Assembly: GCF_030651495.1 (NCBI RefSeq)
Contig: NZ_JAUSFI010000043.1
Span: 29,538 to 93,537 of the forward strand
Length of the DNA stretch: 64,000 nucleotides
Source: Undibacterium sp.
GTDB lineage: Bacteria; Pseudomonadota; Gammaproteobacteria; Burkholderiales; Burkholderiaceae_D
Direction of reading: 5' to 3'
In this document: positions 46,666-54,693 of the stretch, piece by piece
Layout: each line of letters begins with the position of its first letter
Position numbering within the stretch: the stretch's first letter is position 1
Position numbers and translations under genes: made by a program
Notes under the pieces: generated by a model
Told to the model about the DNA's origin: nothing
Seen by the model: only the letters and a program-made list of their open reading frames with translations
The model's database searches: none

Positions 46666-47721
46666 ATGAAATATCCTGAATTAGCCAGCTTTCCTGATCT
46701 GTTATCGCGCCTACCTGAGTTCGACACCATCATTGATGTCCGCAGTCCCTCTGAATTCGCCGAAGATCACATTCCCGGCGCCATCAATTGCCCCGTACTG
46801 GACGATCAGGAACGGATACGCATTGGTACCATGTATAAACAAGTCAACGCATTTGAAGCCAAAAAAGTAGGTGCGGCACTAGTCGCAAAAAATATTGCCA
46901 GCCATATTGAAGCGTACTTTCTTGACAAACCGAGAGAATGGAAGCCGCTGATCTATTGTTGGCGCGGCGGCAATCGTAGCGGTTCCATGGCGCATATTCT
47001 GGCAAAGATAGGCTGGCCAGTAGTGCAGCTTGATGGCGGCTACAAAAATTACCGCAATCACGTCAATACCAGCTTGCCCGAGATCGCCACCAAAGTGAAA
47101 TGGCAAGTCATCTGCGGCACTACCGGCAGTGGAAAAAGTCGATTACTTCAAACCTTGGCAGAGCTAGGTGCGCAAGTACTCGATCTCGAACAACTGGCGG
47201 CGCATCGCGGCTCGGTTTTAGGGCATCTACCTAGCCAACCCCAGCCATCACAAAAAATGTTTGAAAGCAGAATTTGGCAAGTGTTATGTAATGCCGATTT
47301 TGCACAGCCGATATTCGTCGAATCAGAAAGCAAAAAAGTGGGGAATCTGCGGGTACCTGACGCCATCATAGAAACCATGCGCGCTGCACCTTGCATTGCA
47401 CTCCAATTGCCAGCCGAGCAGAGAGTGGCTCTTTTGATGGAAGATTATGCGCACTTTGTACGGGACCCGGATGCCTTGAATCGCCAATTGGATTGTCTGG
47501 TCAGCCTGCATGGAAAAGACAAGATTCATGGATGGAAACAGCTGGCCAATCAAGGGCGAATGCCAGAATTGGTCGCAGAGCTGTTGGCGCAACATTATGA
47601 CCCAGCTTATTTGCGCTCCATCGACAAGAATTTTTTGCAAATGCCTGATGCGCTTCAATTGATGCAAGCAGGAATATCAAATGAGGATTTCACATTCACT
47701 GCAAAGCAAATTTTGCAATAA
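46666..47721 (+). CDS. mnmH: tRNA 2-selenouridine synthase
   Basis: 351 residues from the ATG at 46666, one base after the tesA stop. The N-terminal rhodanese domain carries the catalytic Cys in IYCWRGGNRSGS (about residue 97), and a P-loop follows (GTTGSGKSRLLQTL, about 148). It replaces sulfur by selenium in 2-thiouridine at the tRNA wobble position, using selenophosphate from SelD, which is not in the window. Normal length; convergent with ccoS. Confidence 0.94.
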   Translation: MKYPELASFPDLLSRLPEFDTIIDVRSPSEFAEDHIPGAINCPVLDDQERIRIGTMYKQVNAFEAKKVGAALVAKNIASHIEAYFLDKPREWKPLIYCWRGGNRSGSMAHILAKIGWPVVQLDGGYKNYRNHVNTSLPEIATKVKWQVICGTTGSGKSRLLQTLAELGAQVLDLEQLAAHRGSVLGHLPSQPQPSQKMFESRIWQVLCNADFAQPIFVESESKKVGNLRVPDAIIETMRAAPCIALQLPAEQRVALLMEDYAHFVRDPDALNRQLDCLVSLHGKDKIHGWKQLANQGRMPELVAELLAQHYDPAYLRSIDKNFLQMPDALQLMQAGISNEDFTFTAKQILQ

Positions 47722-47735
47722 ACAAAGCATAACTA

Positions 47736-47879
47736 TTAACCTTCGTTATCGTCAATAATGCTTTGCCCGGCTTGATCTAATTCATCAAATTGACGGTGAT
47801 TTAATGCCCACCAAAATACACCGCCAATAGCAAATACCAAGACGAGACTCAAGGGTACTAGAAGGTAAAGAATATCCAT
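47736..47879 (-). CDS. ccoS: Cbb3 oxidase assembly protein CcoS
   Basis: 47 residues, translated by hand: starts MDILYLLVPLSLVLVF and continues AIGGVFWWALNHRQFDELD. One transmembrane helix then the conserved FWWALxxxQFDDLD-like segment of CcoS, which is needed for copper/heme loading of the cbb3 oxidase. It starts 3 bp after the ccoI stop, the usual pairing. Too short for standard ORF listing. Confidence 0.92.
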   Translation of the reverse strand: MDILYLLVPLSLVLVFAIGGVFWWALNHRQFDELDQAGQSIIDDNEG

Positions 47880-47882
47880 GAA

Positions 47883-50165
47883 TTAATTTAATATCAGTAG
47901 GGGTTTGGCTTCCTGATTGACCGCAAGCAGACGCAAGCCATTTAAGACAACCAGCAATGAGCTAAGTGACATACCGAGCGCAGCGTGCCATGGTTCCAAT
48001 AAACCTGTCACTGCGGCGGGTATCGCCACCAGATTATACGCAATTGCCCAGCCCAGATTTTGCCGTATCAACTTTAATCCCATACGGGCGATTTTTTCTG
48101 CATAAGCAAGATCAGTAAGACGATTTGACATTAACAACAAATCACTGCGCGATTGCGAAATGGGCGCGCCCTGCCCCATCGCCACCGACACATCCGCCAA
48201 TGCCAAAACTGGCCCGTCATTCATACCATCGCCTACCATGACCACTACCGCACCATTGGTCTGCAATAGTTTGACAACATCATACTTATCAGCGGGTCTG
48301 AGATCACCCTGATAATTGGTGATACCACAATCAAGAGCCACCTTTTGCACTACATCTGGCCGATCCCCCGACAATAGAATGATCTGCTTACCTCTGCTTT
48401 GTAAAATGTGTATCGCCTCTACCGCATCTTCACGCAAACTATCTTCCAAAGCGTACAGCGCAATCCAGCCGCTCTCATCACCCAATGCCGACAAGGTTGT
48501 TCCCAAAAAATGGGATGGAATATCACATGAACGTCCATGCAATGCTTGCACAAAATCAAGCTGTCCAAGCCGATAGGTTTTACCATTTAATCTAGCCTCA
48601 ATACCTGCACCGGCAATTTCATTGACATCTGCCATCCCATCGAGCGCACTGATTCCGTGCAACTTTGATGACAGCGCGTCGGCAATCCCTTTTGATACGG
48701 GATGCATCGAATTCGATGACAATGCCAAACTTATGGCATCGGCCTCAGGCTCTGCCTGATCGGTATTCTGTGGACGCAACAAAATAGTATCAACCAGTTT
48801 CAATTTTCCGTAAGTCAGGGTACCTGTTTTATCGAAAACACAATGCGTTGCATTCGCCAGTGATTCAATCGCACCACCTTTAGCCACCAGAACGCCTTGT
48901 TTGGCCAACTGACCGATGGCTGCCGACATCACGCCTGGCGTCGCCAGCGACAGCGCACAAGGACAAGTGACCACAATCACGCTAATGGCAATCCAGAGTG
49001 CACGTGCGCTATCGATTTGCCACCACGCCAATGCTGTTAACAGCGCGATACAAAGGATGATCAACAAAAAACGGCTCGCATGCTTATCCGCCAATAAAAC
49101 CAGCGGTGGTTTTTCTGTGGCGGCACGTTCCATCATGCCAACCAATGCCGATAACTGGGTTTCGCTACCGACCTGCTCGGCTCGCATTAGCAACACACCG
49201 TTCAGATTAATCGCACCGGCAATCAATTTAGCATCTTTACCTTTTTCGACTGGATGAGACTCTCCTGTCATTAAAGATTCATCGCACTCACTTTGGCCAT
49301 CAACGACCACGCCGTCAGCCGGAATATGCTCCCCGGCAGCGATCAACAGAAAATCACCGATCTGTAATGACTGCGCGTCCACCGATTCTGTAATACGGCT
49401 ATCGGGATAAGAAATCAATCTATGTGCCAGCACTGGCGTTAATTGTGTCAGCACCCTTAATGCCGCAGTGGTCTTGCGTTGGACCCGTGCCTCGATATGG
49501 CGAGCGGCAAGCAAAAGGCAAACGAACATAATTGCCGAATCATAGTAAACCGCCCCACCCATGAATGTGGCCCAGATACTGGCAAAAAAAGTCAGTAATA
49601 TCCCCAAAGAAACGGGCACATCCATACCAATATGTCGATTCCGGATATCACGCACTGCAGCGCGAAAAAACGGCAGGGAAGAAAAACAAACTACCGGGAT
49701 AGTGATGATTAGGCTAGCCAATTTCAACAAGCGATCGAGATCCGGCGTCAAATCTCCGTCAACTTGCGGAACTGCTACCAGATAGGCCGGAAAGGAATAC
49801 ATCATTACTTGCATCATGGCAAATCCGGCGATAAATAAACGCCATAACGCCATTTTATTTTCACGCTGTTCATGCTGATCAGGAGATTGATTGGCGGGTA
49901 AAGCGCCATAGCCGAGATCAACAATCGCTGTGATAATTTTTTTCAATGATATCTGCGCGGGCTGCCACGACAAATCCGCTCTATGGCTGATCGCATTGAT
50001 TTTGAATGAAGTCACGCCGGGTAGTTGTCGGACACGATACTCGATCAACTGTGCACAGGCAGCGCAGCGCATGCCCGACAATCTGATCTTGTCATGCATA
50101 GCCGACTCATGATGTTCGAGCTGCATCGTTGCGCCAGGCTTTATTTCCAGGGAGGAGGAACTCAT
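47883..50165 (-). CDS. ccoI: Copper P1B-type ATPase CcoI, core polypeptide
   Basis: About 760 residues from the ATG at 50163-50165, which overlaps the upstream ORF stop as ATGA. It has one HMA metal-binding domain (RLSGMRCAACAQLIEYRVR), eight predicted membrane helices, the CPC motif (VVTCPCALSLATPG), phosphorylation site FDKTGTLTYG and GDGMNDGPVLALADVSVAM. This exporter supplies copper for cbb3 oxidase assembly. The Cys-rich N-terminal extension that CcoI normally carries is missing here and is instead encoded by the overlapping upstream ORF in another frame. An earlier ATG at 50267 would run inside that ORF. Confidence 0.93.
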   Translation of the reverse strand: MSSSSLEIKPGATMQLEHHESAMHDKIRLSGMRCAACAQLIEYRVRQLPGVTSFKINAISHRADLSWQPAQISLKKIITAIVDLGYGALPANQSPDQHEQRENKMALWRLFIAGFAMMQVMMYSFPAYLVAVPQVDGDLTPDLDRLLKLASLIITIPVVCFSSLPFFRAAVRDIRNRHIGMDVPVSLGILLTFFASIWATFMGGAVYYDSAIMFVCLLLAARHIEARVQRKTTAALRVLTQLTPVLAHRLISYPDSRITESVDAQSLQIGDFLLIAAGEHIPADGVVVDGQSECDESLMTGESHPVEKGKDAKLIAGAINLNGVLLMRAEQVGSETQLSALVGMMERAATEKPPLVLLADKHASRFLLIILCIALLTALAWWQIDSARALWIAISVIVVTCPCALSLATPGVMSAAIGQLAKQGVLVAKGGAIESLANATHCVFDKTGTLTYGKLKLVDTILLRPQNTDQAEPEADAISLALSSNSMHPVSKGIADALSSKLHGISALDGMADVNEIAGAGIEARLNGKTYRLGQLDFVQALHGRSCDIPSHFLGTTLSALGDESGWIALYALEDSLREDAVEAIHILQSRGKQIILLSGDRPDVVQKVALDCGITNYQGDLRPADKYDVVKLLQTNGAVVVMVGDGMNDGPVLALADVSVAMGQGAPISQSRSDLLLMSNRLTDLAYAEKIARMGLKLIRQNLGWAIAYNLVAIPAAVTGLLEPWHAALGMSLSSLLVVLNGLRLLAVNQEAKPLLILN

Positions 50166-50413
50166 GAAGATGAAGCGGGCTCTAATGGTTTGGCTCTGGC
50201 AGCTAAATATTGCTGTATCAATCCATTGCGTTCTATTGTCTGAAGAACCGCAAGACAACCATGACAACAGACTGGATGCGATGCGCCGTTAAATACAGCC
50301 ATCAAAGCATTGTCTTTGCGCATACTTTCTGCGCAATGAAAACAAAGAATCTTCTCTCTTCGCTGGAAACCAGCCAAGATCGCGTCAAAAAAAGAAGAGA
50401 AAGCAAAAACCAT
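50162..50413 (-). CDS. Separate CcoI N-terminal metal-binding domain (PF12156-like)
   Basis: About 83 residues from the ATG at 50411-50413; the frame opens further to a TTG at 50488, which coincides with an FNR-type box and so is unlikely. It has the Cys pairs and context of the ATPase-associated metal-binding domain: LCFHCAES and SHPVCCHGCLAVLQTIERNGL followed by QQYLAARAK. In known CcoI/FixI this domain is fused ahead of the HMA domain; here the frame stops (TGA) where the ATPase frame begins (ATGA). It is either a real split made by translational coupling or a frameshift. Confidence 0.7.
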   Translation of the reverse strand: MVFAFSSFFDAILAGFQRREKILCFHCAESMRKDNALMAVFNGASHPVCCHGCLAVLQTIERNGLIQQYLAARAKPLEPASSS

Positions 50414-50474
50414 CAGTAATTCAGACGTAATGAGAAAAAGTTTATCTATGTTAACAAATACACTCAGTATTTTC

Positions 50475-50488
50475 TTGATGTAGCTCAA
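50475..50488 (-). promoter_or_regulatory. FNR/Anr-type binding site upstream of ccoI genes
   Basis: On the minus strand the sequence is TTGAG-CTAC-ATCAA, nine of ten defined bases of TTGATNNNNATCAA. It is centred about 41.5 bp upstream of a point near 50440, which is a class II activation geometry, and leaves a 27-base leader to the ATG at 50413. cco genes are commonly induced under low oxygen by FNR. Confidence 0.6.
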
Positions 50489-50910
50489 AAAAAATTAATT
50501 TTTCCGACTATCAATAAAAATTAAAAGAATAATTTAGAAGCAAAGATCAAAGGCATAAAAAAACGGTGGCATTGCACCACCGTTTTTGTCCTTATAACAG
50601 CGACATGATGAGGAGTCTGAGAAACCTCTGATCCGAGACTAAATCTCGGAGGGGGTACTTCACAAATTGTAGAGCCATCTACTTCATAACTAACCGGCAA
50701 AATCGAAACTACCGGAGCCCAAATTCAATCTGTCTTGGATACAAATAATATCTTGTATATCGACCTCCTTCTTTTGAACCAGTTACGATTCCAATATAGA
50801 TGAGAGGCGAAGCAATTTAAAGAAAATTATAACTATGTAGTTTTTAGTTGAGATTAAAAAAATCAACTAGACGACATCCTGAAAGAGGCGCAAATGCAGT
50901 GGTCCGAGTT
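50489..50910. other. 422-bp gap between sppA and the ccoI genes; possible small RNA
   Basis: No convincing protein gene. On the minus strand there is a TATAAT-like -10 (50826-50831), a strong Shine-Dalgarno-like AAGGAGGT (50763-50770) with no ATG/GTG at usable spacing, several hairpins (ATACAA/TTGTAT, CCGGTA/TGCCGG, CCGAGA/TCTCGG at about 50633-50649), and a strong terminator at 50556-50585. Together these could define a transcript of about 260 bases, or they are the long 3' end of sppA. Confidence 0.4.
50556..50586 (-). terminator. Bidirectional-looking rho-independent terminator
   Basis: AAACGGTGG and CCACCGTTT form a 9-bp stem around a 7-base loop, flanked by seven A on the left and five T on the right. 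It can end leftward transcripts from sppA or from a small RNA before the cco genes. Confidence 0.85.
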
Positions 50911-51888
50911 CTATCGCAAACTAGGAGAACTACCTTTCCAGATGGAAGATATCGCACCATTACCGATTGATGCACCAAACTTTTTCAACACCCTCTCCGG
51001 CAAGCCCTCTTTCTGGGTATAGTCAACGATATCTTCTGCCTTAAACACATCACGAGCTACTGAATCGACACTGCCAAAATCATCGGCCAAACCCATTTCA
51101 ACTGCCTTAGAGCCGATCCAAAATAAGCCGGAAAACGTTTCAGGAGTCTCTTTTAACCTTTGGCCGCGACCTTTGCGCACCACATCAATAAACTGCTGAT
51201 GGATTTCATTGAGCATCGTCTGAGAAAACGCTTTTTGTTTCTCGGAGTGAGGTGAGAACGGATCCATAAAACCCTTGTTTTCACCCGCGGTCATCAAACG
51301 CCGCTCAACACCCGCTTTTTCCATTAAAGCGGTAAATCCAAATCCGTCCATTAATACGCCGATAGAACCAACTACGCTGGCTTTATTGACAAAAATTTTG
51401 TCTGCTGCCGCAGCAATATAATAGCCGCCGGAAGCACACATTTCATCCACCACGACATACAATTTCTTTTGAGGGAACTCTTTACGAAGACGACCGATTT
51501 CATCACTAATCATTCCTGCCTGAACTGGACTACCGCCGGGACTATTGATGCGCATGATGACCCCAACGGAATTGGCATCCAAAAACGCCCTATTTAAAGC
51601 CGGAATCACTGCCTGCGCACTCCCACTCCCCTCAGATTCAATGGCACCGTCGATTTCAACCAATGCAGTGTGGCGACCCAGATTTTCCATTTCTCCCGAG
51701 CCAAAATCGCTAAACAGATAAAGACTAGATACCGTCAAGGCTAGAAATATGAGTTTGAAAAAAATCCCCCAGCGACGCCGCAAGCGCTGTTCTCGTAATG
51801 CTTCCATCGCCAGTTTTTCAATTAATTCTCGTTCCCAACCAAGTTTGGATGAGTTTCCAGCAGTATTTAATGGGGTATCGTTTATCAT
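50911..51888 (-). CDS. sppA: Signal peptide peptidase SppA, short type (S49)
   Basis: 325 residues. One N-terminal transmembrane helix (FFKLIFLALTVSSLYLFSDF, about 45-64), then the S49 domain with RINSPGGSPVQAG, the catalytic Ser in MCASGGYYIAAAADKIF and KASVVGSIGVLM. Degrades leftover signal peptides in the inner membrane. It follows the Rieske gene by 4 bp and ends the rluC-HAD-Rieske-sppA series. Confidence 0.94.
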   Translation of the reverse strand: MINDTPLNTAGNSSKLGWERELIEKLAMEALREQRLRRRWGIFFKLIFLALTVSSLYLFSDFGSGEMENLGRHTALVEIDGAIESEGSGSAQAVIPALNRAFLDANSVGVIMRINSPGGSPVQAGMISDEIGRLRKEFPQKKLYVVVDEMCASGGYYIAAAADKIFVNKASVVGSIGVLMDGFGFTALMEKAGVERRLMTAGENKGFMDPFSPHSEKQKAFSQTMLNEIHQQFIDVVRKGRGQRLKETPETFSGLFWIGSKAVEMGLADDFGSVDSVARDVFKAEDIVDYTQKEGLPERVLKKFGASIGNGAISSIWKGSSPSLR

Positions 51889-51892
51889 ATTT

Positions 51893-52258
51893 TTAAGCTA
51901 TAGCAGGGCTAACATAATCATCAGGGTGCCAGAAAATGTGGCCGTCTTTCTCAATCACATCAATTTTTCTCAATCGGCTACCGCGGCAAGGACCACCGGA
52001 ACAATAGCCAGTGTCTGGCATATAAATGGCACCATGTGTGGCACACATAATATACAAACCACTGGACTCAAAAAATTCACCGGGCGCCCAATCAAGCTCG
52101 ATCGGTACGTGAGCACATCGATTCAGATAGCCATGCGCAACGCCTTCGTAGCGCACTACAAAGCCGGTAGCATCATCACTGCCGGCGGTCACAGGGAAAC
52201 GTACCCCCTTGCCTCCCTCCGTCAACTCAGCAGAGGTACAAATGAATATTTCAGACAT
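51893..52258 (-). CDS. Rieske [2Fe-2S] ferredoxin-like protein
   Basis: 121 residues. The cluster ligands are clear: CAHVPIELD and CATHGAIYMPDTGYCSGGPCRG, that is CxH and CxxH. A small soluble Rieske protein of the type found beside rluC and HAD genes in Burkholderiales; electron partner unknown. It could serve a dioxygenase but none is adjacent. Confidence 0.9.
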   Translation of the reverse strand: MSEIFICTSAELTEGGKGVRFPVTAGSDDATGFVVRYEGVAHGYLNRCAHVPIELDWAPGEFFESSGLYIMCATHGAIYMPDTGYCSGGPCRGSRLRKIDVIEKDGHIFWHPDDYVSPAIA

Positions 52259-52273
52259 AATTTTTTAATTCAA

Positions 52274-52933
52274 TTAAGCGTTTTGGCTAAGCCATGCATG
52301 TAATTCTGCCACTGTTTTTGCCGAAAAAAGCGGATCGAGTTGCGAAAGGGAAAGAGCGTCATGTGCGCCATATTCAACCGCAATAGAAGCAACGCCAGCG
52401 TTTACTGCCATCTGCAAATCATGCGTAGTATCACCGATCATCAAGGTACGCTTAGTATCTTGGCCTAATTCACGCGTCAACTCTTGCAACATGGCCGGAT
52501 GCGGCTTGGAAAAAGTTTCGTCTGCACAGCGAGTTGCATCAAACATGGCCAATAGATTGGTGCTATGCATCGCACGATTCAGGCCGACCCGACTTTTTCC
52601 GGTAGCAACCGCGAGAAAATAACCTTCCTGAGATAACTCGGTCAGCATTTCCTTGACTCCGGTAAACAAAGGCAGTTCATGATCTTTCGCCAGATAATGA
52701 TAACGATAACGCTCCACCATTCGAGGATAATACTTTGGATCAACATCAGGCATCGCCATTTCCATGGCTTCTGACAATGAAAGACCGATCACATAGGATG
52801 CAGCGCGTTCATCTGGGATGGGTAAACCAAGATCTCTTGCCGAAGCTTGAATACATTTAACGATGGTCGCGGTACTATCCATCAGCGTACCGTCCCAGTC
52901 AAACACTATAAAATCAAATTGCTTTTTGGCCAT
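52274..52933 (-). CDS. HAD-family phosphatase (Gph/phosphoglycolate phosphatase-like)
   Basis: 219 residues from the ATG at 52931-52933; an earlier ATG at 52951 adds six residues. The nucleophile motif FDWDGTLMDST, a helical cap, ATGKSRVGLNRAM, KPHPAML and MIGDTTHDLQMAVNAG are all intact. Subfamily IA HAD enzymes hydrolyse phosphoglycolate or similar small phosphate esters; the substrate cannot be fixed from sequence. Cotranscribed with rluC upstream. Confidence 0.9.
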   Translation of the reverse strand: MAKKQFDFIVFDWDGTLMDSTATIVKCIQASARDLGLPIPDERAASYVIGLSLSEAMEMAMPDVDPKYYPRMVERYRYHYLAKDHELPLFTGVKEMLTELSQEGYFLAVATGKSRVGLNRAMHSTNLLAMFDATRCADETFSKPHPAMLQELTRELGQDTKRTLMIGDTTHDLQMAVNAGVASIAVEYGAHDALSLSQLDPLFSAKTVAELHAWLSQNA

Positions 52934-53029
52934 ATTATTCTGTACCAGCAAACTACAAAAGCTTTGCCACTTACGATCTCATCCAATAAAACGGGTATTT
53001 TACCCTTAATAAACCATTAAGTTTTTAAC

Positions 53030-54037
53030 TCAAAGCAAGCTCGTTAAAAACTTTTCATACTCCGATGGGAGTGCTGCATTGATTGTCATAGGCTCGTTTG
53101 TTTCAGGATGAATGAATGTTATTTGATGTGCGTGCAGAAACATCCGCTTGAAAATTCCACGACCCGGTGCAGGTTTTAGTAATGCGCGGTTTAAAGAAAA
53201 ATCTCCGTATTTATCATCACCTGCAATGGCAAATCCGCTTGATGATAAATGTACCCGAATCTGATGGGTGCGCCCTGTTTTCAATTCAGCTTCCAGCAAG
53301 GCAAATTCCGCATATTTCTTTTTCAGCGAAAAAACAGTGTGTGAAGGCATACCATCAGCCTGTACCCGCACGCGGCGCTCGCCATCTGCCGTATTGTATT
53401 TATGCAAAGGCAATTTAACGTGCTGCCGGGCATTTTTCCAGTCACCATGAACCAGCGTCAGATAACGTTTGTCCGTCACGCCATCGCGCATTTGCTCATG
53501 CAAGTTGACCAAAGCGGAACGTTTTTTAGCCAATAACAAGACGCCTGAGGTTTCCCTATCAAGGCGGTGAACTAACTCAAGAAATTTGGCATCAGGCCGA
53601 GAAGCGCGTAATTGCTCGATGACGCCATAACTAATACCAGATCCACCATGCACGGCCACACCGGCAGGCTTATCTATTATCAACAGATGACTGTCTTCAA
53701 ACAAGATAACGAATTCGGCACCAGGCACATGATTTTCTTGCTTTTCTGCCATACGTATCGGCGGTACACGGACGACATCACCGATCTGAAGTCGGTACAA
53801 CTGATCAATACGTCCTTTATTAACGCGCACTTCACCAGAGCGCAAAACCCGATAAATATGACTTTTAGGAACCCCTTTACATATACGTAACAGAAAATTA
53901 TCAATGCGCTGACCGGCCTCTTCCTCGGAAATAGTTAATAGCTGTACCGAAGGTTGAATCTGTGTGGTTTGACGGAGAGTGTCAGTTTCAGCTTGTTTTT
54001 GTAGCACTCCCCCATTATTTATCGCTAAGTGCTTCAT
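53030..54037 (-). CDS. rluC: 23S rRNA pseudouridine synthase RluC
   Basis: 335 residues. An S4 RNA-binding domain (QRIDNFLLRICKGVPKSHIYRVLRSGEVRVN, about 42-75) precedes the pseudouridine synthase core with the catalytic Asp in HRLDRETSGVLLLAK. RluC modifies uridines 955, 2504 and 2580 of 23S rRNA in E. coli. Divergent from rne, as in many proteobacteria. The first about 35 residues are variable, so the start could be later. Confidence 0.92.
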   Translation of the reverse strand: MKHLAINNGGVLQKQAETDTLRQTTQIQPSVQLLTISEEEAGQRIDNFLLRICKGVPKSHIYRVLRSGEVRVNKGRIDQLYRLQIGDVVRVPPIRMAEKQENHVPGAEFVILFEDSHLLIIDKPAGVAVHGGSGISYGVIEQLRASRPDAKFLELVHRLDRETSGVLLLAKKRSALVNLHEQMRDGVTDKRYLTLVHGDWKNARQHVKLPLHKYNTADGERRVRVQADGMPSHTVFSLKKKYAEFALLEAELKTGRTHQIRVHLSSSGFAIAGDDKYGDFSLNRALLKPAPGRGIFKRMFLHAHQITFIHPETNEPMTINAALPSEYEKFLTSLL

Positions 54038-54693
54038 TTTGACTATATAATTGATTTCGCTTAAGCTTTAGCTTGAGCAAGTGTGAGAATAAACGACTAT
54101 TTTACACAGAGGTATGTCCATCGGCCTCGCCAATTTGCAAATTCGATAGAAAAGATGTGTATGCACATCATCTTATACGTCAAGGTTGTGACCGATTGTG
54201 GCAATCGGACAGTATCAGATGATTTGGATCAGAAAGTTTGAATTACAAGGATAAGTCTGGCAAGAGACGTAAGTTGATATAAACATACGTGCTTGCTGGT
54301 TGATGGTTTTGATGTAACGCGGTCGATTTTGCCAAATACAATTATTTAAAGATGGTTTGGCGTTTACTAAGTTGCTCATCGCCTGGCGTTGTTTTCGCAT
54401 GTTCTACAAGGATTATGCAAACTTTACAATGCGGGGGACATGTGCACTCGATTCACAATCAAAATCATTCGCGCCTAGCGCACAACAAATCAATAACAAA
54501 TGCGTTGAAAAGCATGATTCCAGCGTAATTTGCTGATGTGCTCAGCTATAAATTTGTCTGTTTGTTGTTCCAGTGGCATTTCCCGCTCCCTCAAATTCTC
54601 CGTTCCCGCATACATCCCATGTAAGCTTGGTTGTTAGCCTCAATTTACGAGATAACAACAAAAGATGACCATCAGGTCACGGAGTAAAAGATA
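54038..54693 (+). other. Long leader and promoter region of rne (divergent from rluC)
   Basis: 656 bp without a credible gene. Stem-loops seen: GATGTG/CACATC (54154-54169), CCGATT/AATCGG (54192-54208) and TGACC/GGTCA (54666-54679) directly before the ribosome site CGGAG. In enteric bacteria the rne 5' leader is long and structured and mediates RNase E autoregulation; a similar role is inferred here. Promoters were not assigned. Confidence 0.55.

Noticed and set aside
54156..54242. 28-codon frame starting MCMHIILY in the rne leader
   Set aside because: No ribosome site; it overlaps two hairpins and looks non-coding.
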